From assembly GCA_028282485.1 (NCBI GenBank), contig JANQHU010000452.1, forward strand, positions 1 to 9,839: a DNA stretch of 9,839 nucleotides, read 5' to 3'. Shown piece after piece: positions 1-7,321 of the stretch (the first letter of the stretch is position 1; every line of letters starts with the position of its first letter). The stretch comes from Bacillota bacterium. Lineage in GTDB: Bacteria; Bacillota; UBA4882; UBA8346. The position numbers and the translations under genes were made by a program. The notes under the pieces are model-generated. The model made no database searches, was not told where the DNA came from, and saw nothing but the letters and a program-made list of their open reading frames with translations.

Positions 1-401
1 GAGCTGAGCCGCTGCCTGATTTCCTCCTTAGTAAAGCCTTTGGCCCGCAGATAATGGTAGATCTTCATGGGCCGAACCCCACTTAAAATCCCCCACACCG
101 GCCAGCGGTTTAATTCTGGGCCTAACAGCTTAATTACTCCCCGGCGAATTAATTCCTTATGCCGTTGGTGCCGATCCGCCCTATGATAACGGGGATCATT
201 AATCTCCTGATCCTGCTGCTCCCAATGCTCCATACCCTCTTTTTTAACTAAAGTGAGCCGAATAAAACATACGGCTCGAACCGTCAGCTCCAACTGATAA
301 TCCGCCGCATCCTTAGTTACTACCGCCTGAGGATCAACAATTTTGAGGGCCGCTTCCATATTTGCTCTTTCAGGAGGAGCACAGTTTACTAAATAACGCA
401 T
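1..401 (-). CDS. hemZ: HemZ-like coproporphyrinogen III dehydrogenase, N-terminal part (cut by left edge)
   Basis: Partial gene: 133 codons plus two bases are visible and the gene continues past base 1. HemZ proteins are radical-SAM enzymes related to oxygen-independent coproporphyrinogen III oxidase (HemN) and are thought to act in haem synthesis. The radical-SAM CxxxCxxC cluster motif would lie beyond the edge, so the call rests on the N-terminal domain. Residues 103-111 read WGILSGVRP, followed by a K and a helix with FTKEEIRQ. From memory this matches the stretch WGILTGIRPTK, then a helix with MSKEQ, in Bacillus HemZ at a similar distance from the start. I chose the ATG at 399-401, which gives MRYLVNCAPPERAN; an internal ATG at 357-359 is possible but would remove the natural-looking beginning. 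A weak AAGG lies upstream. The gene starts 36 nt after the MBL hydrolase, probably in the same operon. The family call is good; the exact reaction is uncertain. Confidence 0.8.
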   Translation of the reverse strand, partial: MRYLVNCAPPERANMEAALKIVDPQAVVTKDAADYQLELTVRAVCFIRLTLVKKEGMEHWEQQDQEINDPRYHRADRHQRHKELIRRGVIKLLGPELNRWPVWGILSGVRPMKIYHYLRAKGFTKEEIRQRLS

Positions 402-437
402 TTTATTTTTTCAACCTTAATTTCTATCATTTCTCTT

Positions 438-1052
438 TTAATGAATATAGGGATTATGTTGAATCTCATGGGCAATGGAGGTGGATCCTTCATGGCCCGG
501 CAAAACTAATGTTTCCGGCGGTAAAGAAAAGAGATTTTCCTTGATGGATGTAACTAATTGGCGATAGTTGCCCCCCGGGAGATCCGTGCGGCCAATACTC
601 TCATAAAAAAGGGTATCCCCGGAGAAAAGCATTCCTTTAGTATACAGCGAGATCCCTCCGGGAGTATGCCCCGGAGTCTCGATTATCAAAAACCGTTCGT
701 CTCCTAATTCCAGCAGATCCCCGTCTTTTAAAGTAGCGGTGGCATCCAGGCTCACGAGGCTTTTTCCTAAGACTGCCGATAAATTTTTGGCCGGGGACAA
801 GAGCATCTCCCGATCCGCTGTGTGAATATAAAGCTCGGCATTATAATACTGGCGTAGGGTCTTATTCCCAAAGATATGATCCGCATGACCATGGGTATTT
901 ACAATCCATTTTAATTGTAAATTCCGCTCGGTAATAACCCGAATCACTTCATCAACGGGACCTCCGGGATCAATTACGCCCGCCTCAAAACCAGACCAGA
1001 CTAAATAACAATTGGTAAATAAATCGCCAATGGCAAAACGTCGATATTCCAT
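438..1052 (-). CDS. MBL-fold metallo-hydrolase (glyoxalase II-like)
   Basis: A 204-residue single-domain metallo-beta-lactamase-fold hydrolase. All metal ligands of the family are visible: THGHADH at 53-59 (H54, H56, D58, H59), H129 in TPGHTPG, D146 in SGDTLF and H187 in PGHE. This is the pattern of short glyoxalase II-like (YcbL/GloB-type) enzymes, which bind two metal ions and hydrolyse thioesters such as S-lactoylglutathione. The substrate cannot be read from the sequence; Bacillota often lack glutathione, so another thiol or an unrelated substrate is possible. The length fits the short family, which lacks the C-terminal glutathione-binding helices of true GloB. The start ATG has AGGTG 7 nt upstream. 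It lies 34 nt after ldh and 36 nt before hemZ, so it is probably co-transcribed. An MBL gene beside hemZ is, from memory, a recurrent arrangement in Clostridia, often after relA and dtd. No signal peptide; cytoplasmic. Confidence 0.9.
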   Translation of the reverse strand: MEYRRFAIGDLFTNCYLVWSGFEAGVIDPGGPVDEVIRVITERNLQLKWIVNTHGHADHIFGNKTLRQYYNAELYIHTADREMLLSPAKNLSAVLGKSLVSLDATATLKDGDLLELGDERFLIIETPGHTPGGISLYTKGMLFSGDTLFYESIGRTDLPGGNYRQLVTSIKENLFSLPPETLVLPGHEGSTSIAHEIQHNPYIH

Positions 1053-1086
1053 TCTTAATCACCTGCTAAACTAGTATTATTACTTT

Positions 1087-2061
1087 TTAAATTGCTGCGA
1101 TTGCTGCCAAATTTAATTGACTTTGATAATCCTTTAAAGTTTGGGCCGATTTTTGCAAACCAGCTAATTCTGCCGGAGCCAGATCTAAAATCACTTTCTT
1201 TTCCACGCCCCGGCGGCTCACCACCGAAGGAATACTCAGGCAGACATTCTCGATTCCGTATTCTCCTTTAAATAAAGAAGAGACGGCAAGCACCGAATAC
1301 TCATTTCTTAAAATACTCTCCACAATCTCCACTAAAGCTAACCCAATGGCATAATAAGTAGCGCCTTTTCCTTTGATAATCGTATAAGCGGAATTTTTAA
1401 CTTCATTAAAGATCGCTTCTTTAGGAAAATCATTACATTGTTTCTGGCAGATGGGGCAATATGTATCAATGCGTAGGCCAGCAATATTCGCCAGACTCCA
1501 AACAGGAACTTCCGTATCCCCATGCTCCCCAATAATGTAAGCATGGACATTGGAGACATCCACCTGACAATGTTTACTAATTAAATAACGGAACCGGGAA
1601 CTGTCCAGCACCGTTCCGGAACCAATCACCCGGAAACTAGGAAAACCACTTAATTGCAAAGTCACATAGGTCATAATATCCACCGGATTAGTAGCAATGA
1701 GCAGAATCGCCTCAGTGCCCACAGCTTTAATTTGGTCTATAATCTGTTGAAAGATGGCCACATTACGATTCAGCAAATCAATTCTAGTTTCCCCTGGTTT
1801 CTGATTGGCTCCCGCCGCAATTACGATAATGTCCGCATCAGCGCAATCAGTATAATCACCAGCTTTCACTTGCACCGGCCGCACAAAGGAAATCCCGTGA
1901 TTTAGATCCATTACTTCCCCAGCTAACCGCTCCTGATTAACATCAATAATCGCAATTTCAGAAACCACTCCATTAATCATTAAACTATACGCAAAAGTTG
2001 AGCCTACCAAGCCGGCTCCGATAATCACTACTTTATTTCCTCGTTGATCTTGCTTGCCCAT
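1087..2061 (-). CDS. ldh: L-lactate dehydrogenase, NAD-dependent, probably FBP-activated
   Basis: A 324-residue cytoplasmic L-lactate dehydrogenase, which reduces pyruvate to L-lactate and regenerates NAD+ in fermentation. Visible features in order: dinucleotide-binding GAGLVGS at 15-21, acidic D40 at the end of the second strand (NAD rather than NADP), specificity residue Q87 in the loop NQKPGETR with R93, D153 and R156 of the proton relay and substrate site, and catalytic H180 in GEHGDTE. Q87 (classical Gln102) separates it from malate dehydrogenase, which has Arg there. R158 and H173 sit at the positions of classical Arg173 and His188, the fructose-1,6-bisphosphate site of allosteric bacterial enzymes, so FBP activation is inferred. 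C202, C205 and C209 form a CxxCxxxC cluster in the loop after the active site. AGGAGG at 2075-2080 lies 13 nt before the ATG. The gene starts 22 nt after nrdJ, and the MBL gene follows after 34 nt. Confidence 0.97.
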   Translation of the reverse strand: MGKQDQRGNKVVIIGAGLVGSTFAYSLMINGVVSEIAIIDVNQERLAGEVMDLNHGISFVRPVQVKAGDYTDCADADIIVIAAGANQKPGETRIDLLNRNVAIFQQIIDQIKAVGTEAILLIATNPVDIMTYVTLQLSGFPSFRVIGSGTVLDSSRFRYLISKHCQVDVSNVHAYIIGEHGDTEVPVWSLANIAGLRIDTYCPICQKQCNDFPKEAIFNEVKNSAYTIIKGKGATYYAIGLALVEIVESILRNEYSVLAVSSLFKGEYGIENVCLSIPSVVSRRGVEKKVILDLAPAELAGLQKSAQTLKDYQSQLNLAAIAAI

Positions 2062-2083
2062 TTAAGTTACCCGACCTCCTTTT

Positions 2084-4435
2084 TTAACACTCCGAATGCC
2101 CACAGGCAATACATTTGGCACACCCCTCATAATAAGCAAAGGTATACATGCCGCACAGGGGGCAGAGATTAAATCTAATTTTATTGTTAGTCTTTTGCTG
2201 TTGATTTAAGTCATTATTTAAAACGTTTTGAGTGTTATTTAGTTCCAATTCCAACTGGTCTGCGTGGGTCTCTAAAGGCAGTTCCGGCTTAGGGGATTGA
2301 TGAATATAATCACTGAGAAACTGCCCGATGGCATCCGGAACCGAGCGCACTCGATTGGGGCCAAAACCCACAAAACGGCTCCCTCCAATTCCCATTAATT
2401 CTTCGGCAATAACTTCCGGATTAACCCCAGAACGAAACGCTAAGGAGATCAAACGGGCTAAAGCCTCTGTAAAGGCCGCAATATCACTCCCGGCTTTGCC
2501 AATCTGGGCAAAAAGCTCAAAGGGATTCTCATCGTGAAAATTAAGGGTTAGGTAGAGATTTCCTTCCGGAGTCTGGCGAAAATCGGTAATCCCAGTTAAA
2601 CTCTTGGGCCTTTTGATGGGGATAATCTTTCCCCATTGACCACAGCCAGAGCCAGTGGTAGGCTTCGCTTCCAGTGAAATGGGCGGCTCTTTTGGAACGG
2701 TTTCGGCACCCGGAGCGGTGACTCCTTTTTGCATGGGTTGATTTTCAATACTTCCGTCCCGATAGACCGTCAGCCCTTTACAACCCAGTTTGTAGGCCAA
2801 AAGATAACTTTCCGCCACTTGGTCGGGAGTAGCCTCTTTCGAAAAATTAATGGTTTTGGAAACCGCATTATCCACATGTTTTTGAAAAGCCGCTTGCATG
2901 CGAATATGCCACTGGGGTTCAATCTCGTGGGCCGTTAAGAGAACTTCTTTTAATTCCGTAGGAATTTCGGCAATATCTTTGACACTCCCAGTTTCGGCCA
3001 CCTTCTCTAATAAGGCTTTACTATAAAAACCCTCTTGCTTAGCTAAGGTTTCAAAAGTTTGATTAACCTCGATTAACCGTTGGTTATCCATAATTTGTCG
3101 GGTATAAGCCAGGCTAAAGATCGGTTCGATTCCCCCGCTGGTATCACAAATAATACTAATTGTCCCCGTCGGAGCAATAGTGGTAGTAGTGGCATTTCTC
3201 AGTTGAATAGGCTGACCTTTATCATAAATACTACCAGGAAAATTGGCAAAAGCCCCCCGAAGTTTGCCTAACTCCACGGAAGCCTGTTTCGATTTTTCAT
3301 CAATAAAGCCCATCACATTTTTAGCTAAAGTAATGGCCGTTTCGGAGCGGTAGGAAATCCGCATTTTGATTAATAAATCCGCCCACCCCATTACGCCCAA
3401 ACCAATTTTTCGGTTGGCTTTGGTAGTCTCTTCAATTTTGGCAATGGGAAAACGGTTGACTTCAATCACATCATCTAAAAAACGGACTGCCTCAAAGACG
3501 GTTTGCTGTAATAAAGCCCAGTCAATCTCCGGTTGCTTGCCCGCTTCTTCGGATACCATTTGGGCTAAATTTATGGAGCCGAGATTACAGGATTCATAAG
3601 GGAGTAAAGGTTGTTCTCCACAAGGGTTGGTACTCTCAATGGCTCCAATTTGGGGGGTGGGATTAGTTTCATTCATCCGATCAATAAAAATCACCCCTGG
3701 TTCACCACTTTCCCAGGCCGACAAAACAATCTTCTTATAAACTTCGCGAGCTGCCAGTTTGCCCGCTGGCTGTTTGGTATGGGGATTAATCAGGATATAA
3801 TCCTCGCCTTTTTCTAAGGCCGTCATAAAAGCGTCGGTCAAGGCGATGGAGAGATTAAAATTGGCGATTTGGCTCCGGTTTCGCTTAGCTTCGATAAACT
3901 CCAGAATATCAGGATGATCCACCCGCAAGATACCCATATTGGCCCCTCGTCTGGTGCCCCCTTGCTTTACTGCTTCCGTACTGGCATTATAAACCTTCAA
4001 AAAGGATAACGGGCCACTGGCTACCCCACCGGTGCTGCCCACCTGGTCATTTTGGGGACGGATTTTCGAAAAATCAAAGCCTGTCCCCCCACCACTTTTA
4101 TGAATTAAAGCCGCTAACTTGAGAGTTTCAAAAATACTCTCCATGGAATCGTCAATAGGTAAAACAAAACAAGCCGAGAGTTGGCCCAGCTCTCGGCCGG
4201 CATTCATCAAAGTCGGGGAATTGGGCATAAATCGCTTGGTCACCATCAATTCATAAAAAGTCTTGGTTAGCTCACGTACTTCGGCTTCGCTAGCCCCAAA
4301 AGCCGACTGCTCAACCTGGGCAATGCTGGCAGCTACTCGGCGGAATAACTCTTCCGGAGTTTCCCCAATCCGACCTGCTTCTTTTTTTAAATAACGTTTC
4401 TCTAATACTGCCTTGGCATTTACCGATAACTCCAT
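2084..4435 (-). CDS. nrdJ: Adenosylcobalamin-dependent (class II) ribonucleoside-diphosphate reductase
   Basis: A 783-residue class II ribonucleotide reductase, which converts ribonucleotides to deoxyribonucleotides using coenzyme B12 as the radical source, so it works with or without oxygen. The catalytic set is complete by motif: C89 in SACFVLP, then N270, C272 and E274 in NPCGEQ, and C283 in ESCNLGS. By comparison with Thermotoga maritima NrdJ, C272 carries the thiyl radical and C89/C283 are the redox pair (the C272-C283 spacing of 11 matches). TTTIAPTGTIS at 417-427 is the phosphate-binding loop. Residues about 610-708 form the TSCPD domain. After a Gln/Asn-rich linker (about 725-752) comes a cysteine tail: C758, C761, C772, C775, C778, C783, ending in CGHSEC; this resembles the usual NrdJ tail and is expected to re-reduce the active site. 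AGGAGG at 4443-4448 is 7 nt before the ATG. It is the first gene of the predicted operon. No B12 riboswitch or clear NrdR boxes were recognised upstream. Confidence 0.97.
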   Translation of the reverse strand: MELSVNAKAVLEKRYLKKEAGRIGETPEELFRRVAASIAQVEQSAFGASEAEVRELTKTFYELMVTKRFMPNSPTLMNAGRELGQLSACFVLPIDDSMESIFETLKLAALIHKSGGGTGFDFSKIRPQNDQVGSTGGVASGPLSFLKVYNASTEAVKQGGTRRGANMGILRVDHPDILEFIEAKRNRSQIANFNLSIALTDAFMTALEKGEDYILINPHTKQPAGKLAAREVYKKIVLSAWESGEPGVIFIDRMNETNPTPQIGAIESTNPCGEQPLLPYESCNLGSINLAQMVSEEAGKQPEIDWALLQQTVFEAVRFLDDVIEVNRFPIAKIEETTKANRKIGLGVMGWADLLIKMRISYRSETAITLAKNVMGFIDEKSKQASVELGKLRGAFANFPGSIYDKGQPIQLRNATTTTIAPTGTISIICDTSGGIEPIFSLAYTRQIMDNQRLIEVNQTFETLAKQEGFYSKALLEKVAETGSVKDIAEIPTELKEVLLTAHEIEPQWHIRMQAAFQKHVDNAVSKTINFSKEATPDQVAESYLLAYKLGCKGLTVYRDGSIENQPMQKGVTAPGAETVPKEPPISLEAKPTTGSGCGQWGKIIPIKRPKSLTGITDFRQTPEGNLYLTLNFHDENPFELFAQIGKAGSDIAAFTEALARLISLAFRSGVNPEVIAEELMGIGGSRFVGFGPNRVRSVPDAIGQFLSDYIHQSPKPELPLETHADQLELELNNTQNVLNNDLNQQQKTNNKIRFNLCPLCGMYTFAYYEGCAKCIACGHSEC

Positions 4436-4693
4436 TTTGGTTCCTCCTTAGCCTTCTGGGTAATATTAAAAAAATAATATATTTTAAGTAAAAAATCAAA
4501 GTCTTCTGTTAATGGCATTTTGGCATTTTTTAAAGTTCGCGATGAAAGGCCCTTTTCCTCCCCTTCCTCAAAAACTTCACTAACATTCTCTTCTCCGCAT
4601 AGATAAACTAAAAAAAGCAGCTGTTTTAGTCAGAATAACTACTAAACAAACAACTGCTTTAATTAATAAATTACCTAAACTTATAAAAGAGCC
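4436..4693. other. Intergenic region between the tandem subtilase gene and nrdJ
   Basis: This 258-nt gap holds the terminator of the subtilase gene (4610-4660) and the leader of nrdJ. Next to nrdJ, the minus strand is very AT-rich at 4461-4500. A possible promoter is TTGATT at 4494-4499, a 17-nt spacer and TATTTT at 4471-4476, but several other -10-like hexamers overlap it and none is convincing. A short direct repeat (TGGCATTT twice) lies at 4513-4528. I see no riboswitch, tRNA or clear regulator palindrome. Transcription of nrdJ must start here if the terminator works, because no other promoter region separates the two genes. Confidence 0.5.
4610..4660 (-). terminator. Intrinsic terminator of the tandem subtilase gene
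   Basis: On the minus strand, AAAGCAG (4654-4660) pairs with CTGCTTT (4614-4620). The stem continues through ACTAAAC/GTTTAGT-type pairing with a small bulge, around a loop at about 4631-4640. The stem is followed directly by seven T (4610-4616, partly shared with the stem base). It starts 34 nt after the stop codon of the subtilase gene. On the plus strand the run after the stem is only a mixed A/T stretch, so it should work mainly for minus-strand transcription. Confidence 0.85.
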
Positions 4694-7210
4694 TTAGCTA
4701 CTTTTCAAAAGCTCCTTATTAGCATAAGAGGGTGCGGCAAAAGATGTTGTCCCCCCATTTGGAGCCTGACAAAAACGATTTACCATTAAAGAAGAATCTG
4801 GGCGGGGTTTAAATTGACCGGATTTGTTTTTTTCAGCCGCCAAGGCCCCCACACAAATAACATCATCATTTGCTAATCCTAAGAGGTTAGCCTGCCAAGG
4901 CCCGTGATTCTCTCCGGCTACCACAACTTTGACTCCCAGCTTAGTAAGTTTATCGATCCGCTCGTAAGCATTCTGGATCTCTTTCCAATGGGGATCAGCT
5001 TGGGCTTTTTCCCGAAGCGCCTGTCGCTGCTCCTTAATTAACTCTTTGCGCCCTTCATTTTGCATATACTGCACAAAATTTTTAATTTCATTTTTATAAG
5101 GATTATCACTTTTCGGCTTCAAACCGCCTTTTTTACGCGCCGCATAATCCAAAAAGCCCAGCATAGCCCTTTTTTCATCTTTAATCAGATTTTTGCCTTC
5201 GCCATCTTTACCGATCAACGCAGGATTATTCTTTGCTAACCACTCCACAAACTTTTTCGGCAGATAGCTTTTTTCTAAATCCATATAGCCACCAAAGGAC
5301 ATGTTGACCACTCTAATATCCTCACCGGCTTCTTTCTGTTTGATCGCCTCATCTAAAGCCTGGACCGTACGACTATCGGTAGGCCCTTCCGCTTTTAAGC
5401 CGGCAATGTTTAAGACTTCAACCGCCGCATTGGGCAAGCACTTAACCACACTCTCACCATGGGTCTCCCCATTTTCCCTTTGCTGCAGGAGATCGTCAAT
5501 CACAATAACTTTACCCCCGCTAGCTACCGAATCTAGTTTCATCGGGGTTTCCTTCTTTGGCTTCAAAGCAGCTACGCTTCCGCTTTCTTGAGTCTTTTCC
5601 GTTTGGGCTTTGGAAAAGCCACGGGCAATTTCTTGAAAGGCATTTAAAACTAAGTTTAACCCTTGCGGATTTTTATGCTGCATTTTTTGTAATATTTGGG
5701 GAATTAATTCTTTTTTACAGTAATCCGGTACCGAAAATGAAGTACCTTTGATCGTGTATTCTCCCCGGGAGAATTCTTTGTCTTGAGGGTCTCTAACTAT
5801 ATCCGCTAAATTCCTCCGATGATCAACCTTCCCATCACCAGTAACATCATAACCAATCACTCGGGAGCCAAAGATCATCTCTAACAATTTATTATTAATA
5901 TCCCTTTTTGGTTTGATAGGAAATTCCCCTTGGGCACTATGGGTAACTATCCGGGAAGAAAAAGGGGCCATTTCGCCACTTAAGGACTTGGCTCCCACCT
6001 CATGAATCCCCTTACTCATCCCCATATAATTGGTACGAAAAGGGCCATCATTTCCCCCGGAAACAACTACTTCCACCCCTTTTTTTTGTAACTGACTCAG
6101 GCAATCCAGTATTTGTAGTTCTATTCTGTCCGGAGCCAATTTCTCATTCATTCTTTTTCGTTCCGCCTCTATCAACTTCTGACGGCCCTCCGGTTGCTGG
6201 ATGTATTCCATAAACTCAGTGCATTCTTGTTGCAACGGAAGATCTTTAGTGGGGTTCTTGGTAATCAGGGCCAGGGCGTAATCGGAAAAATAGCTTTTGG
6301 CTTTCTCAATTTCTACATCTGATCCCTTTTCTTTAAGATAATTGCCAAACAACTCATGCATCAATTTCAAAGTATTAACTGAAGCGCCGAGGGACATGGA
6401 TACTAAGTCTACTCGTTTTCCAGATTCCACATCTTGAATTACCTTTTGCAGAGACTTGAGAATAACCTCCGGCCCAATTTCAGGAGAATTTTTTTCGGCA
6501 ATATTTATTTGTTCAATTTGAGCTTGATCTCCCAGAAACATTTTTACTAACTCACCATGAGGAACACGGATTGGACCCACTTTTTCCTTCGCCGTAAAAT
6601 CATCAATTAATACCATATTTACTTTCTGAGACGCAAGTCCTTTTCCTTGGACAAAATTTTGCGCCTTCTCCCCTACATTCCGAACAGAACGGATACAACC
6701 ATCAACAAAGGCTAGGTCCTTGGCTAAAACGTCCAGGTAATCCTGCTGTGGCCTAGAGAGTTGCCCGGCTCCCTTTTCCGGTTTTGTTAAGCGATTATAT
6801 AGTTCGGCATTAAACGGCATTCCACTTGGGGACTCATAAGCACGTAATTCTTGGGCAGCTTCGCCAATTTTATCGGCTAAGATTATCGAAGGGGTTTTTT
6901 GCGATAATTCCCGATGAATCTTATTTAACTCTTCATCTGAATATGTTTGAACTAAATTTTCCACTTGAGGTGCTAAAACTAGTGGAGACTGGGGTGACGT
7001 GGCCGTTAAAACACCCGAAGTGTTCACGCCAGAATTCCCCCCTATACATAATTGATCAGTACTCAATTGTTTTGGAAGTTGATATTTTGGTTCATTTTCT
7101 CTACGTTGTTGAACACCATGACCCGGCATCATTTGTGGGTTACCTTTTTTTACATCAACTTTTTTACCAACACCTGCACCATTAGGCGCAGGTAAACTTT
7201 GACTATACAA
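4694..7210 (-). CDS. Tandem two-domain subtilisin-like (S8) serine protease homologue, no visible signal peptide
   Basis: An 838-residue protein that I do not recognise as a named family. It has two subtilase domains in a row. Domain 1 (about 195-505): D203 in LIDDF, H218 in VPHGEL, oxyanion N387 in GGNDGP, S491 in GTSFSVP. Domain 2 (about 565-835): D572 in VIDDL, H584 in ETHGES, N768 in ENHGP, S823 in GTTSFAAP. All catalytic positions are therefore kept twice, so both domains may be active. The Asp-His spacing is short (15 and 12, against 32 in subtilisin) and the His-Asn spacing long (169 and 184, against 91), because of a related charged helical insertion. Residues 1-85 are Pro/Gly/Gln-rich and probably disordered, with no signal peptide, prodomain or membrane segment, so it may be cytoplasmic or leave by a non-Sec route. 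Domain 1 has an EF-hand-like DVTGDGKVD (455-463). The start is TTG, supported by GGGAG; the alternative ATG codons 27/28 are less well placed. It is a single-gene unit with its own promoter and terminator. The substrate is unknown. Confidence 0.88.
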   Translation of the reverse strand: MYSQSLPAPNGAGVGKKVDVKKGNPQMMPGHGVQQRRENEPKYQLPKQLSTDQLCIGGNSGVNTSGVLTATSPQSPLVLAPQVENLVQTYSDEELNKIHRELSQKTPSIILADKIGEAAQELRAYESPSGMPFNAELYNRLTKPEKGAGQLSRPQQDYLDVLAKDLAFVDGCIRSVRNVGEKAQNFVQGKGLASQKVNMVLIDDFTAKEKVGPIRVPHGELVKMFLGDQAQIEQINIAEKNSPEIGPEVILKSLQKVIQDVESGKRVDLVSMSLGASVNTLKLMHELFGNYLKEKGSDVEIEKAKSYFSDYALALITKNPTKDLPLQQECTEFMEYIQQPEGRQKLIEAERKRMNEKLAPDRIELQILDCLSQLQKKGVEVVVSGGNDGPFRTNYMGMSKGIHEVGAKSLSGEMAPFSSRIVTHSAQGEFPIKPKRDINNKLLEMIFGSRVIGYDVTGDGKVDHRRNLADIVRDPQDKEFSRGEYTIKGTSFSVPDYCKKELIPQILQKMQHKNPQGLNLVLNAFQEIARGFSKAQTEKTQESGSVAALKPKKETPMKLDSVASGGKVIVIDDLLQQRENGETHGESVVKCLPNAAVEVLNIAGLKAEGPTDSRTVQALDEAIKQKEAGEDIRVVNMSFGGYMDLEKSYLPKKFVEWLAKNNPALIGKDGEGKNLIKDEKRAMLGFLDYAARKKGGLKPKSDNPYKNEIKNFVQYMQNEGRKELIKEQRQALREKAQADPHWKEIQNAYERIDKLTKLGVKVVVAGENHGPWQANLLGLANDDVICVGALAAEKNKSGQFKPRPDSSLMVNRFCQAPNGGTTSFAAPSYANKELLKSS

Positions 7211-7215
7211 AATTA

Positions 7216-7224
7216 CTCACTCCC
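7216..7224 (-). promoter_or_regulatory. Ribosome binding site supporting the TTG start of the subtilase gene
   Basis: The minus strand reads GGGAGTGAG, with GGGAG 9 nt before the TTG at 7208-7210. No ATG is available nearby upstream. The first internal ATG codons (27 and 28) have only a weaker AAGG at a similar distance, so TTG is preferred. Confidence 0.65.
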
Positions 7225-7244
7225 AAAAAAATATTCCCTGTTAG

Positions 7245-7280
7245 TAATTAAGCTAGCAGAAAAGTCACTTTTCTTAATTA
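7245..7280 (-). repeat. Nested inverted repeats in the subtilase leader (possible operator or hairpin)
   Basis: A perfect 17-bp dyad, AGAAAAGT-C-ACTTTTCT, lies at 7258-7274. An outer 8-bp pair (taattaag at 7245-7252, cttaatta at 7273-7280) surrounds it, sharing two bases. The element sits roughly 12-40 nt after the predicted transcription start and about 20 nt before the ribosome site. It could be a repressor operator in the early transcribed region, or an RNA stem affecting mRNA stability. It is not a terminator, because no T-run follows. Confidence 0.6.
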
Positions 7281-7292
7281 ATTCTTAACAAG

Positions 7293-7321
7293 AGAATATC
7301 ATACTCAATATTTATAGTCAA
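7293..7321 (-). promoter_or_regulatory. Sigma-A-type promoter of the tandem subtilase gene
   Basis: The minus strand has TTGACT (7316-7321), a 17-nt spacer and TATTCT (7293-7298). The TG of an extended -10 (TGATATTCT) lies just before the -10. The match is close to the housekeeping consensus with ideal spacing. The start of transcription is predicted near 7286, giving a leader of about 75 nt that contains the nested inverted repeats. Confidence 0.75.

Noticed and set aside
362..544. Plus-strand open frame of 60 codons
   Set aside because: It lies opposite the hemZ start and the C-terminus of the MBL hydrolase, has no ribosome site at its start and has no recognisable protein features.
2087..2165. 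NrdJ cysteine-rich C-terminal tail as an unusual zinc ribbon
   Set aside because: The EGCxxCxxCGxSxC ending resembles the usual tail of class II reductases and is not novel.
4420..4609. Minus-strand open frame before nrdJ whose translation (EVFEEGEEKGLSSRTLKNAK) looks like part of a helix-turn-helix
   Set aside because: It runs back into the subtilase terminator and has no start codon with a ribosome site. The short ATG form (4420-4518, 32 residues) also lacks one and overlaps the nrdJ start. It could be a remnant, but chance cannot be excluded.
4436..4609. B12 riboswitch or NrdR boxes upstream of nrdJ
   Set aside because: Neither a B12-box-like conserved core nor a pair of ACA...TGT-type NrdR palindromes could be recognised.
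6826..7185. Plus-strand open frame of 119 codons opposite the subtilase N-terminus
   Set aside because: It is the shadow of a well-supported gene on the other strand. The composition is not protein-like and no ribosome site or domain is visible.
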